Part shown: positions 33,529 through 43,197 of the stretch, one piece after another
Layout: each line of letters begins with the position of its first letter
Position numbering within the stretch: position 1 is the stretch's first letter
Source: CAVPWP01 sp963709395
GTDB taxonomy: Bacteria > Pseudomonadota > Alphaproteobacteria > Rhodobacterales > Rhodobacteraceae
Direction of reading: 5' to 3'
NCBI GenBank assembly: GCA_963709395.1
Contig: CAVPWP010000009.1
Span: 186,001 to 250,000 of the forward strand
Length of the DNA: 64,000 nucleotides
The notes under the pieces: model-generated
What the model was told of the DNA's origin: nothing
What the model saw: only the letters and a program-made list of their open reading frames with translations
The model's database searches: none
Made by a program: the position numbers and the translations under genes

Positions 33529-35980
33529 ATGAGCACCCTTCCCACATCGGCGCGGGTCGTGATTATCGGCGGTGGCATCTCGGGCTGTTCGGTCGCCTAC
33601 CACCTGGCCAAGCTTGGATGGACCGACATCGTTCTGCTTGAACGCAAGCAGCTCACCTCGGGAACGACATGGCATGCGGCGGGGCTGGTCGGCCAGTTGC
33701 GCGGCAGCCAGAACATGACGCGGCTGGCGAAGTATTCGACCGATCTCTACGGCCGGCTCGAAGCGGAAACCGGGCTGGCCACGGGATTCCGGGAGACCGG
33801 GTCGATCACCGTGGCGCTGACCGACCACCGCAAGGAGGAAATCCTGCGTTCTGCCGGTCTTGCCCGAGTCTACGGCGTCGAGGTCGAGGAACTCTCGCCC
33901 GCCGAGGTCAAGGCGCGCTATCCGCTTCTGAACACCGACGGGGTGGTGGCGGGGGTCTACCTGCCGCATGACGGCCAGGCCGATCCGGGCAATGTCGCGC
34001 TGTCGCTTGCGCGCGGCGCGCGCAACATGGGCGCGACCATCGTCGAGAACGTCAAGGTCACCGAGGTGCACGTCGCGAATGGCCGGGTGAGCGGGGTGAG
34101 CTGGCAGAAGGGTGTCGACCGCGGGCATATCCAGGCCGACCTCGTCGTGAACTGCGCGGGCATGTGGGCGCGCGATCTGGGTGCGCAGTCCGGCGTGACC
34201 ATCCCGCTGCATGCCTGCGAACATTTCTACATCGTGACCGAAGGCATCCCCGACCTCGGCCCGCAGCCCGTGCTGCGCGTGCCCGACGAATGTGCCTATT
34301 ACAAGGAAGACGCCGGCAAGATGATGCTGGGCGCCTTCGAGCCGAAGGCCAAGCCCTGGGGGATGAACGGCATCCCCGAGGAGTTCGAGTTCGACCAGCT
34401 GCCCGAGGATTTCGATCACTTCGAACCGATCCTCGAGGCCGCCTGCGCGCGGATGCCGATCCTTGCCGAGGCGGGCATCCATACCTTCTTCAACGGTCCC
34501 GAAAGCTTCACGCCCGACGACCGGTATTATCTGGGCGAGGCGCCCGAGCTTGGCGGCTACTGGGTCGCCGCCGGCTACAATTCGATCGGGATCGTGTCCT
34601 CTGGCGGGGCAGGGATGGCGCTGGCGCAATGGATGCACGACGGCGAGCCGCCCTTCGACCTCTGGGAGGTCGATATCCGCCGCGCGCAGCCCTTCCAGAA
34701 GAACCGCCGCTACCTGCGCGAACGCGTCAGCGAAACGCTGGGCCTGCTCTATGCCGACCACTATCCCTTCCGCCAGCCGGTCACGGCGCGCGGCGTGCGC
34801 CGGTCGCCGCTGCACGAACATCTCAAGGCGAAGGGCGCCGTCTTCGGCGAGGCCGCCGGGTGGGAGCGTGCCAACTGGTTCGCCCGAGACGGGCAGGAAC
34901 GCGACTACCGATACGACTGGGGCGGGCAGAACTGGTTCGACAATCAGCGCGCGGAACACATGGCGATGCGCGAAGGCGTCGGCCTTCTCGACATGTCGTC
35001 ATTCGGAAAGATCCGCGTGGAAGGCCCCGATGCCTGCGCCTTTCTTCAGAGACTTTGCGCCAATCAGATGGACGTGCCCGAGGGCCGCATCGTCTATACC
35101 CAGATGCTGAACGCCCGCGGCGGCATCGAATGCGACCTGACCGTGACCCGGCTGTCCGAGAGCGTCTATTTCCTTGTCGTTCCCGGCGCCACGCTGCAGC
35201 GCGACCTGGCATGGCTGCGGCGCCATGTCGGCGATCACGTCGTGGTCATCACCGATGTGAGCGCGGCCGAGGCGGTTCTCCCGCTGATGGGACCCCGGGC
35301 ACGCGACGTGCTTGCGGCTTGTTCGCCCAATGACTTTTCCAACGACCATCACCCCTTCGGCATGGCCCGCGAGATCGAGATCGGGATGGGCATCGCACGG
35401 GCCCACCGCGTCACCTATGTGGGCGAGCTTGGCTGGGAGATCTACGTCTCAAGTGAGCAGGCCGCCCATGTCTGGGAGTCGCTGATGGAGGCTGGAGAAC
35501 CGCACGGGCTGACGCTCTGCGGTCTGCATGCGATGGACAGCTGCCGTCTCGAAAAGGCGTTCCGCCATTTCGGGCACGATATCACGGACGAGGATCACGT
35601 CCTCGAGGCCGGTCTCGGCTTTGCGGTCAAGACGGGGAAGGGCGACTTCATCGGCCGCGACGCCGTGTCTGCGCAAGACCGAGGCCGGACTGTCCCGTCG
35701 CCTGATGCAGTTCCGGCTGACGGACCCGTCCGCGCATCTGCATCACAACGAACCGCTGCTGCGCGACGGGCGCATCGTCGGCTTTCTGACGTCGGGCGGT
35801 TATGGTCACGCGCTTGGCGGGGCGATCGGCCTTGGCTATGTGCCCTGTTCCGCGCCCGGCGAGCCGGCGGCCGACATGCTGGCGTCGGTCTATGAGGTCG
35901 AGATCGCGGGCCGCCGGTACGGTGCCGAGGCAAGCCTTGCGCCGATGTACGATCCGAAATCGGAACGCGTGAAGGCCTGA
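33529..35980 (+). CDS. Dimethylglycine/sarcosine dehydrogenase-type FAD-GcvT protein (frameshift)
   Basis: Reconstructed 816-residue two-module enzyme. FAD module: VVIIGGGISGCSVAYHLAK, then SGTTWHAAGLVGQLRG, where the His commonly carries covalent FAD. Tetrahydrofolate-binding GcvT module from ~430: WFDNQRAEHMAMREGVGLLD and VTYVGELGWEIYVSSEQA; C-terminal GCV_T_C domain ends with EASLAPMYDPKSERVKA. These enzymes demethylate dimethylglycine or sarcosine and pass the one-carbon unit to folate. A surplus T near 35668 shifts the frame; removing it gives GRDAVLRKTEAGLSRRL. Substrate choice between dimethylglycine, sarcosine and related methylamines is not certain. Confidence 0.88.
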
Positions 35981-35982
35981 CG

Positions 35983-36005
35983 GCGGGGGCTTCGATCGCC
36001 CCCGC
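35983..36005. terminator. Bidirectional terminator-like hairpin
   Basis: GCGGGGGC and GCCCCCGC form an 8-bp GC-rich stem with a 7-base loop in the 38-base gap between two convergent genes. No T tract is present, but the position suits a shared terminator. Confidence 0.55.
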
Positions 36006-36018
36006 GTGCCCGAGCGGA

Positions 36019-37402
36019 CTATTCAGCCAACGCGGCGAGAATCCGCACCCAGGAGCGGATGCCCTTCTGGAAGCTGCGCAGGTCGTATTTCTCGTTCGGG
36101 CTGTGGATGCGGTCGTCGTTCAGCGCGAAGCCCGCCATGACCACGTCCATCCCGAGTTTTTCCTTGATATCGATCGCCACGGGGATCGACCCGCCGCCGC
36201 CGATGAAGGCCGCGTCGCGGCCCCATTCGTCCGAAAGTGCCGTCTGCGTCTTCTGGAAGAAGTCCGAGGTCGTGTCGAAGGCCACGGCCCGGCCCGAGCT
36301 ATGCTCGATGAACTCGACCGAACAGTCGGCCGGAACGCGGGCGCGGACGAAGTCGCGGAACGCCGCGCGGATCTTGTGCGGGTCCTGGTCGAAGACAAGG
36401 CGGAACGAGATCTTGGCCGAGGCTTCGGCCGGAATCACCGTCTTGAACCCCGCGCCCTGGTAGCCGCCGCCCATGCCGTTGACCTCGCAGGTCGGGCGCG
36501 ACCACGTCATCTCGAGCACGCTGCGCCCGGCCTCACCCGCGGGGATTGCGAGGCCCACCTCGCCCAGAAACTCGGCTTCGTCGAAGGGCAGCCTGGCCCA
36601 GATCTCGCGCAGCGACTCGGGCAGTTCCGGCACACCGTCGTAGAAGCCGGGCAGCGTGACCCGGCCCTGGTCGTCGCGCAGGTCGGCGATGATGCGGGCG
36701 AGGATGTGGTTGGGATTCGCCGCGGCCGAGCCGTAGAAGCCCGAATGCAGGTCGCGGTTCGCGGCACGGATGATGATCTCATCACCGCAGAGACCGCGGA
36801 GCGTGGCGGTGATGGCCGGCGTGTCCTTGTCCCACATTCCGGTGTCGCAGATCATCGCGACATCGGCGCGCAGTTCGTCGGTGTTCGCGTCAAGGAACGG
36901 CGGCAGGTTCACGCCGCCCGATTCCTCTTCGCCCTCGAGCAGCACGGTCACCGGTACCGGCAGCCTGCCGGTGACGGCCTTCCAGGCGCGGCAGGCCTCG
37001 ACAAAGGTCATCAGCTGGCCTTTGTCATCCGCCGCGCCGCGTGCCTGGATTTCCTTCGAGCCATCCGCGCGGGTTTCAATCGAAGGTTCGAACGGGTCAT
37101 GATGCCAGAGACCGAGCGGGTCGACCGGCTGCACGTCGTAGTGGCCATAGAACAGGATCTTCGGGCCGTCGCCCTCGTGCAGGTGCCCCACGACCATCGG
37201 GATGGCCGGGCGTGTCGCGCACAGTCGCGTCAAAGCCGATACCTGACAGATCGGCTGCGTGCCATTCGGCACAGGCACGGGTCTCGGCGGCATAGGCCGG
37301 GTCGGTCGAGATCGACTTCAGCCGGAGCGTCTGGAACAGGCGGTCGATGGCGTTGTCGAAGTCGGAATCCACATGGGCAAGCACGCGGTCGAGGTCGGAC
37401 AT
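36019..37402 (-). CDS. M20 family metallopeptidase / dipeptidase (single-base frameshift)
   Basis: Reconstructed 460-residue zinc exopeptidase or carboxypeptidase-like hydrolase. Metal-site motifs: ILFYGHYDVQP (His-Asp), ARGAADDKGQL (bridging Asp), LLEGEEESGG (catalytic Glu pair) and MICDTGMWD. Dimerisation-domain motif RDLHSGFYGS is present, and the terminal metal His is in DDRIHSPNEKYDL. A surplus C in CCC (37199-37201 as GGG on plus) breaks the frame; removing it joins VRDTPGHP to MVVGHLHEGDG. The N-terminus MSDLDRVLAHVDSDF is family-typical. Probably cleaves dipeptides or N-acyl amino acids. Confidence 0.9.
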
Positions 37403-37430
37403 GGGAAGTCTCCGTTATGACGGGCTGCGC

Positions 37431-37520
37431 TCAGCCTGGGCCAGGCGGTCGCGTGAACAGGTACCAGACGATCAGTGGAAGGGTCCAGAGCACGATCAGG
37501 ATCAGCAAGTATGGCGGCAT
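37431..37520 (-). CDS. Possible 29-residue single-span membrane microprotein
   Basis: A short frame with ATG at 37520 reads MPPYLLILIVLWTLPLIVWY followed by a basic LFTRPP tail: one hydrophobic helix with positive residues on the C side. It lies 29 bases upstream of the M20 peptidase start on the same strand, without other genes in the interval. No SD is clear and no family is known to me, so it needs comparative support. Confidence 0.4.
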   Translation of the reverse strand: MPPYLLILIVLWTLPLIVWYLFTRPPGPG

Positions 37521-37768
37521 CAGTGGGACGATGGTGACGGTACCGGAACCCTTGGTCTAGTGGATCAACGACTGCGGGAAGTTTGGTTTGTCGATGATGA
37601 TCTGGTACTGCGTCCTGGCCGTGGTCCTGAAGCCGTCGATCTGACAGTTTCGTCCCGCGGCCCCGGACACGGCGTCAGGACGTCGCCAGCTGTCAGAAAT
37701 CCGTCATGTGGCTGTGCCATGTGGCGATGCACAACGTCCGAAGGACAAGGGCATTCGGAGAGAAGGCG

Positions 37769-38695
37769 ATGACCGACAAGGAAGAAGACACCGACGACAG
37801 CGGTCTTGACTGGCTCGAGGCCGAACTCGCCGATACGCTCGACGAGGATTACGAACTCGAGATTTCCGAACCGGCCCTGTCGATGGAGATCCGGCGGATC
37901 TATCGCGGGGCCCATCCGCCTTCGATGCCGCGCGTGACCTACTTCCGGGAGCTTCTGAGGCTCCAGTCCGAACTCATCAAGCTTCAGGACTGGGTCGCGC
38001 ACAGTGGCGAGAAGATCGTCGTGATCTTCGAAGGGCGCGACAGTGCCGGCAAGGGTGGGGTGATCAAGCGGATCACGCAGCGCCTCAACCCGCGCGTCGC
38101 CCGTGTCGTCGCCCTTCCAGCCCCGTCCGACCGGGAAAAGACACAGTGGTATTTCCAGCGCTACGTCCCGCACCTGCCGGCGGGGGGCGAGATCGTGCTG
38201 TTCGACCGGTCGTGGTACAACCGCTCGGGCGTCGAACGCGTGATGGGCTTTGCCACCGAGGACGAGGTCGAACAGTTCTTTCGCGACGTGCCGGAATTCG
38301 AGCGGATGCTGGTGCGCTCGGGCATCCGGGTGATCAAGTACTGGTTCTCGATCACCGACGAAGAGCAGCAGATGCGTTTTCTCATGCGCATCCACGACCC
38401 GCTCAAGCAGTGGAAGCTCAGCCCGATGGACCTGCAAAGCCGGGTGCGCTGGGAAGACTATACCAAGGCGAAGGAGGAAACCTTCGCCCGCACCAACATT
38501 CCCGAGGCACCGTGGTATATCGTCGAAGGCAACGACAAGAAACGCGCGCGGCTCAACTGCATAGACCACTTGCTGAGCCATATCCCTTATGGCCCGGTAC
38601 CGCACGAGGACGTCAGCCTGCCCGAACGCGTCTTCAACCCGAACTACGAGCGGGCGGTCCTGCCGCCGGAGCTTTACGTGCCGCAGAAGTATTAG
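37769..38695 (+). CDS. ppk2: Polyphosphate kinase 2
   Basis: 308-residue PPK2 that uses polyphosphate to phosphorylate nucleotides. P-loop kinase features: Walker A IFEGRDSAGKGGVIKRI, Walker B/lid region IVLFDRSWYNRSGVERVMGF, and downstream WKLSPMDLQSRVRWEDYTKAK, all standard for the short one-domain class. ATG at 37769 follows GGAGAGAAGG. Earlier in-frame codons exist but add a non-conserved extension. Converges on the glycosyltransferase-methyltransferase gene with an 8-base gap. Confidence 0.95.
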   Translation: MTDKEEDTDDSGLDWLEAELADTLDEDYELEISEPALSMEIRRIYRGAHPPSMPRVTYFRELLRLQSELIKLQDWVAHSGEKIVVIFEGRDSAGKGGVIKRITQRLNPRVARVVALPAPSDREKTQWYFQRYVPHLPAGGEIVLFDRSWYNRSGVERVMGFATEDEVEQFFRDVPEFERMLVRSGIRVIKYWFSITDEEQQMRFLMRIHDPLKQWKLSPMDLQSRVRWEDYTKAKEETFARTNIPEAPWYIVEGNDKKRARLNCIDHLLSHIPYGPVPHEDVSLPERVFNPNYERAVLPPELYVPQKY

Positions 38696-38703
38696 GCGGA
38701 CGC

Positions 38704-40365
38704 TCAGCGTTTCTGGACGACCAGGAGTTGGTCCTTTCGTTTCTTTTCGAACCGGGCCTGATGAATGAAGCACCCCGAGATCAGTGGGGCCAGCGCGTTG
38801 AACGCCTCCGCCGTCTCTGGACTGGAGTGGCGGAACGCGCGTTCGGTGATCCATGACTGGAAGAGGTCGGCGGTCCTTGTGATGCCCGGAGACCGGTTTT
38901 CGAACACTGGTGGTTGCCAGCGCAGGTCTTCGACGATGTAGACCCCCCCCGACTTCAGTTTCGGGAACAACGTCAGAAAACCGTCCTGCTGATGCTTCGA
39001 TGCATGGGATGCATCGTCGATGACGATATCCAGCATCGGGAGGCGCTCGGCCGCGGCCTCGATGTCAGCCCGCTTGTCCATGTCGCACCGCACGAAGGTG
39101 AACCGGTCTGCCGAGAACCACGAGAAGTCCGACACGTCTAGCCCGAAGATCTGCGCCCGGCTGAAGTAATCCAGCCACATCCGGATCGACGGAAGATCCG
39201 TCGTCTTGCGGTCGGTCGGTGCGTCATGCTCCGGCCCGCCGATCTGCAGGCCCATTTCCAGGAAGGTGATGTCGCTGTCCCGGTAGGGATGGAAAAGCAG
39301 GTTGTAGAGTTCGGAATAGCGATGTTTCGACGAGCCCTTGTCCGATCCGTAGTGGTCGGCAAGGTCAGTCAGGTTGGCGCCGCCTCCGGGATGGGGGCTT
39401 CGGGGGCGCTCATCTCCCTGTCGGCGACCGGTGCGTTCCGCCCCTGCCTTTCGGGCCACCGGGATCGGCGCGAGATCGGGGTCGATGCCGTGCATCTTCA
39501 GAAGGCCGCCCAAAAGGCTTTCCGGGTGTGGCCGGCCGTTCTCGGCCTCGACCAGCCGTTTGCGCATGCGGCGGCCGTAGAGATGGATCGACATTGTGTC
39601 CGGCAAAACGCGTTTGGTGCTGTCGAACCCCGGTCGCAGCATCAGGCGCCGCTCGGCGAAGGTGAACGGATAAAGCGTGTGCTGGGGCAGAGAGCATCCA
39701 ATCTCGCCCGCTTCTGTCAGAAAGTGGGTCAGCGCGTGTGGTCCCCAGACGCCCCAAGGCATCTCGCCCGCATGAACCGGCGTGCCGGCCGCGGAAGCTT
39801 CACGATACTGCTTGGTTAGGTCCGCAGGATACCACAGAGGAATCGAAAACGGATCGCTGGTGAACGCCAGAAGCGCTTCTAGCGTCGCGCTGTCGGCGGG
39901 CAGGGCCAGAACGCCGCCGTTCACATGCGTCTTGCTTTCCCATCCGTGCAGATGACCGTCGGTGGTGACGAAGGGCAGGCGGCAATAGGCATCGGTATCC
40001 GCCCAGATGATCCCCGGTTCGGCCCGCAGCAGAAGATATCGGAACCTGTCTGAGTGCAGCGCCGGTGACCCCGTTCTGGAATGGACCAGCCCGTCGCCTT
40101 CGCGCGGCAGGATCTCGGCCGCATCCGCAAGTTCGATGCCGGGCGGCACGTTCTCGACCGGGCCATAGTGATAGAGAACCACCCGATGCCCATGATCGCG
40201 AAACGAGACGATGCAAAGCTGTTCGAGAAAGCTCAGCGGCCCCTCCATCCACAACATCGCCACTGTCGGAAGTGCAGCCAAGTCGGCCCCCCGGTTGGTC
40301 ATCTCAGAGACGGCGGTCGCTCGACCCGTTCGATCCGTCAAGGTATTCGTGCTTCTGGCGGCCAA
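38704..40365 (-). CDS. Glycosyltransferase - methyltransferase fusion protein
   Basis: 553 residues with two modules. N-terminal ~1-330: a GT32/capsular-type glycosyltransferase pattern, SFLEQLCIVSFRDHGHRVVL, then LHSDRFRYLLL and the DxD in GIIWADTDAYCRLPF. A Pro/Gly/Arg-rich linker (about 305-335) follows. C-terminal ~335-553: a class I SAM methyltransferase of the cephalosporin-hydroxylase-like/Methyltransf_24 type, LADHYGSDKGSSKHRYSELY, ITFLEMGLQIGG, IFGLDVSDFSWF and LDIVIDDASHASKHQQDGF. Sugar transfer plus methylation of the product is the obvious inference. ATG at 40302 is an alternative start. Neighbour is an alpha-glucosidase. Confidence 0.8.
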   Translation of the reverse strand: MAARSTNTLTDRTGRATAVSEMTNRGADLAALPTVAMLWMEGPLSFLEQLCIVSFRDHGHRVVLYHYGPVENVPPGIELADAAEILPREGDGLVHSRTGSPALHSDRFRYLLLRAEPGIIWADTDAYCRLPFVTTDGHLHGWESKTHVNGGVLALPADSATLEALLAFTSDPFSIPLWYPADLTKQYREASAAGTPVHAGEMPWGVWGPHALTHFLTEAGEIGCSLPQHTLYPFTFAERRLMLRPGFDSTKRVLPDTMSIHLYGRRMRKRLVEAENGRPHPESLLGGLLKMHGIDPDLAPIPVARKAGAERTGRRQGDERPRSPHPGGGANLTDLADHYGSDKGSSKHRYSELYNLLFHPYRDSDITFLEMGLQIGGPEHDAPTDRKTTDLPSIRMWLDYFSRAQIFGLDVSDFSWFSADRFTFVRCDMDKRADIEAAAERLPMLDIVIDDASHASKHQQDGFLTLFPKLKSGGVYIVEDLRWQPPVFENRSPGITRTADLFQSWITERAFRHSSPETAEAFNALAPLISGCFIHQARFEKKRKDQLLVVQKR

Positions 40366-40401
40366 TGGCCGGGCAAAGCGTCGTGCGGCGGCTCATCCCC
40401 G

Positions 40402-42027
40402 TCAAGCCGTCCCGCTCAAGGAAAACCCGTCACCGGCTTCGAGGAACACGAAGCCGCTGGGTCCAAGCCCGATCCCGTCCGCCTCCACGGACGCGTGCTG
40501 TGACGGCCCGGCGGGCATTGCGTCACCGGATGCGGCGAGGCGGACCGGCTCGGGCGTCAGGTTGAAAAGGCAGACCAGCCGGCGGTTGGCCAGGCTGCGC
40601 TCGATCCCCAGAACCGCGTCACCGAGGTCGAGGAACCGAGTCGTGCCGCGCAAGAGCTCTGGTCGCGCCTTCCGGAAGGCAAGCTGCGCACGATAGGCCG
40701 ACAGCACGGAATCGTTGCGCCCGTCTTCCCGGTCGACCGCGCGGGCCGCCTGCGGTGCCTTGACCGGCAGCCAGGGCGTTGCGGTCGAGAAGCCCGCGTT
40801 CGGCGCCGCGGCCTCCCATACCATCGGTGTGCGGCAGCCGTCGCGCCCCTTGACCTCGGGCCAGAAGCGCAGGGCCGGCGGGTCGGTCAGTTCGTCATAG
40901 GTCAGTTCGGTCTCGGTCAGGCCAAGCTCTTCGCCCTGGTAAAGGCCAAGGGCCCCGGGAAAACTGGTCAGCATGGCGATGGAGAGCTTCGCCAGACTGT
41001 CCTCGTCACGGGCATGGGACCGCCAGCGGGTGACATGGCGCGGCACGTCGTGGTTCGAGAAACTCCAGCTTGGCCAGCCATCCGGTGCACCGGTAAGGAA
41101 GTCGCCGATCACCCGGCGGAAATGGCCGGGCGTGAATTTCGGGCTCAGCAGGTCGAAGGAATAGGCCATGTGCAGTCGGTCGTTGCCGCGTGTGTAATCG
41201 GCCATGACCTGCACCGCGCGGTGGCCTTCGCCGACCTCGCCGATCAGCATGCGCTCGTCGTAGCGGTCGGTCAGCGAGCGTATCCGTTTGAGGAAGGCGA
41301 TGTTTTCGGGCCGGGTCTTTGAATAGATGTGGTCCTGCATCGCGTAGGTGCCCGCCGACATCTCGTGATCGCCATCGGGCAGGGGCGGGTTGTCGCGCAA
41401 CTCCGCGTCGTGGAAGTAGTAGTTCACCGTGTCGAGCCGGAACCCGTCGACGCCCCGATCCAGCCAGAACTTCACCGTGTCCAGCATCGCCTCCTGCACT
41501 TCGGGGTTATGGAAGTTCAGATCGGGCTGCTTCGACAGGAAGTTGTGCATGTAGTACTGGCCGCGCCGGGGCTCGTATTCCCAGGCCGGGCCGCCGAAGA
41601 CGCTCAGCCAGTTGTTGGGTGCCGTGCCGTCGGGTTTCGGGGGTGCCCAGACGTACCAGTCCGCCTTGGGATTGTCGCGCGAGATGCGGCTTTCCTCGAA
41701 CCAGGGATGCTTGTCCGAGGTGTGCGAAATCACCTGGTCGATGATGACCTTGAGCCCCAGCTCATGCGCCCGCGCCAGAAGCGCGTCGAAGTCATCCAGC
41801 GTGCCGAACAGCGGTTCGACCCCTTTGTAGTCCGACACGTCATAGCCCATGTCGGCCTGCGGCGACGGAAAGAACGGCGACAGCCAGATCGCATCGACCC
41901 CAAGCGACGCGACATGGCCCAGACGCCGGGTGATCCCGGGCAGGTCGCCGATGCCGTTGCCGGTCGTATCCTGGAAAGACCGTGGATAGATCTGATAGAC
42001 CGTCGCGCCGCGCCACCATTCCGTCAT
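40402..42027 (-). CDS. Alpha-glucosidase (GH13)
   Basis: 541-residue cytoplasmic alpha-glucosidase of the oligo-1,6-glucosidase/trehalase-like subfamily. Motifs: WWRGATVYQIYPRSFQDTTG at the start, KVIIDQVISHTSDKHPWF (region I), GVDGFRLDTVNYYFHD (nucleophile Asp), MLIGEVGEG (acid/base Glu) and SFSNHDVPRHVTRW (region IV). ATG at 42027 is preceded by AAGGGA at about ten bases; the open frame further upstream is not conserved. In many Rhodobacterales such enzymes belong to an AglEFGK alpha-glucoside importer operon, but no transporter genes are nearby. Confidence 0.92.
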   Translation of the reverse strand: MTEWWRGATVYQIYPRSFQDTTGNGIGDLPGITRRLGHVASLGVDAIWLSPFFPSPQADMGYDVSDYKGVEPLFGTLDDFDALLARAHELGLKVIIDQVISHTSDKHPWFEESRISRDNPKADWYVWAPPKPDGTAPNNWLSVFGGPAWEYEPRRGQYYMHNFLSKQPDLNFHNPEVQEAMLDTVKFWLDRGVDGFRLDTVNYYFHDAELRDNPPLPDGDHEMSAGTYAMQDHIYSKTRPENIAFLKRIRSLTDRYDERMLIGEVGEGHRAVQVMADYTRGNDRLHMAYSFDLLSPKFTPGHFRRVIGDFLTGAPDGWPSWSFSNHDVPRHVTRWRSHARDEDSLAKLSIAMLTSFPGALGLYQGEELGLTETELTYDELTDPPALRFWPEVKGRDGCRTPMVWEAAAPNAGFSTATPWLPVKAPQAARAVDREDGRNDSVLSAYRAQLAFRKARPELLRGTTRFLDLGDAVLGIERSLANRRLVCLFNLTPEPVRLAASGDAMPAGPSQHASVEADGIGLGPSGFVFLEAGDGFSLSGTA

Positions 42028-42236
42028 CGTCGAGTCCCTTCCGCTTTCGCCGTTCGCGGGATCCTGTCCGCGGCACGGTCGCGGCACCCTATCGGGGCGG
42101 GCGCTGAATTCAATTCGTTTCGACCGATTGCACCGGACCGCAGTGATCGCCGCGGCACTGGCCGCCATGCAACAACGGCGCGGACAATCGGGGCTTCGCC
42201 TTGCTGGCGGCTGTGACCCGGCCTACATGACCCGGC

Positions 42237-43034
42237 ATGAGGCGCTTCATCCCATTCTTGAAAACAACCCCGCGCGTGGCGGTCGTCCGGCTTCAGGGCA
42301 TGATCGCCGGTGCCGGACGCGGCGCGGTCCTGAACGACGCTGGGGTGGCCCCGATGCTCGAACGCGCCTTCCGGCGCGGCAAGCCCGACGCGGTCGCGCT
42401 GGTCATCAATTCGCCCGGCGGCAGCCCGGCGCAATCGTCGCTCATCGGTGCGCGCATCCGGCGGCTGGCCGACGAAAAGAAGGTGCCCGTCTACGCCTTC
42501 GTCGAGGATGTGGCCGCCTCGGGGGGCTACTGGATCGCCGCGACAGCCAACGAGATCTGGGTCGACCAGAATTCGATCATCGGCTCCATCGGCGTGATCT
42601 CGGCGGGCTTCGGCTTCAGCGATTTCATCGCCCGGCATGGTGTCGAACGCCGCGTCTACACCGCCGGCACGTCGAAAAGCATGCTCGATCCGTTCCAACC
42701 CGAAAAGCCCGAGGATGTGGCGCGTCTGAAGGAACTTCAGGGCCAGATCCACGACAGCTTCATCGTCCACGTGAGGGATCGCCGCGGCGCAAAGCTTGCC
42801 GAGGGGGACCTCTTCACTGGCGAGATCTGGGTGGGGGCGAAATCGGTCGAGATCGGGCTGGCCGACGGGGTGGGCCACCTCGTCCCGAAGATGAAAGAGG
42901 TGTTCGGCGACAAGGTCAGGTTCGCCGTCTACCAGCAGCGCCGGCCGTTCCTGTCGCGGTTCGGAATGGGGCTGATGGGCGACGCACTCGCGCAGATCGA
43001 AGAGCGGGCGCACTATGCTCGCTTCGGCCTCTGA
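42237..43034 (+). CDS. S49 family peptidase, SohB/SppA-like
   Basis: 265-residue serine protease relative with the ClpP/crotonase fold, probably membrane-associated at its periplasmic face although no strong signal peptide is visible. Signature elements: LVINSPGGSPAQSSLIGARI, the nucleophile Ser in DVAASGGYWIAAT, SIIGSIGVISAGFGFSDF and the general-base Lys region GTSKSMLDPFQPEKPED. Single-domain half-length form, expected to work as an oligomer cleaving signal-peptide remnants or membrane peptides. Followed after three bases by a zinc-ribbon microprotein and then an antiporter. Confidence 0.9.
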   Translation: MRRFIPFLKTTPRVAVVRLQGMIAGAGRGAVLNDAGVAPMLERAFRRGKPDAVALVINSPGGSPAQSSLIGARIRRLADEKKVPVYAFVEDVAASGGYWIAATANEIWVDQNSIIGSIGVISAGFGFSDFIARHGVERRVYTAGTSKSMLDPFQPEKPEDVARLKELQGQIHDSFIVHVRDRRGAKLAEGDLFTGEIWVGAKSVEIGLADGVGHLVPKMKEVFGDKVRFAVYQQRRPFLSRFGMGLMGDALAQIEERAHYARFGL

Positions 43035-43037
43035 CGC

Positions 43038-43193
43038 ATGATCCAGGCCGTCGTCCTTTTCCTGATCGTCATGGTCGCCATGGGCGTGGGCGGGCGGCTG
43101 ATGCGCCGGCCCCGGGTGTCATCGCGCAAATGCCCCAAGTGCGGGCGCTACCGGATCGGCAAGAGCCCTTGCGACTGCGGCAAGGCGGGCTGA
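43038..43193 (+). CDS. 51-residue membrane-anchored zinc-ribbon microprotein
   Basis: Not long enough for many gene finders, but well supported: ATG at 43038 three bases after the peptidase stop, TGA just before the antiporter start. Residues 1-20 are a hydrophobic helix (AVVLFLIVMVAMGVGG), then a basic stretch RLMRRPRVSSR and a C-terminal KCPKCGRYRIGKSPCDCGK with a C-x2-C and C-x-C pair, a compact zinc ribbon. It sits tightly between an SppA-like peptidase and a Ca2+/Na+ antiporter. Function unknown; a small adaptor for a membrane partner is conceivable. Confidence 0.7.
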   Translation: MIQAVVLFLIVMVAMGVGGRLMRRPRVSSRKCPKCGRYRIGKSPCDCGKAG

Positions 43194-43197
43194 CGAC

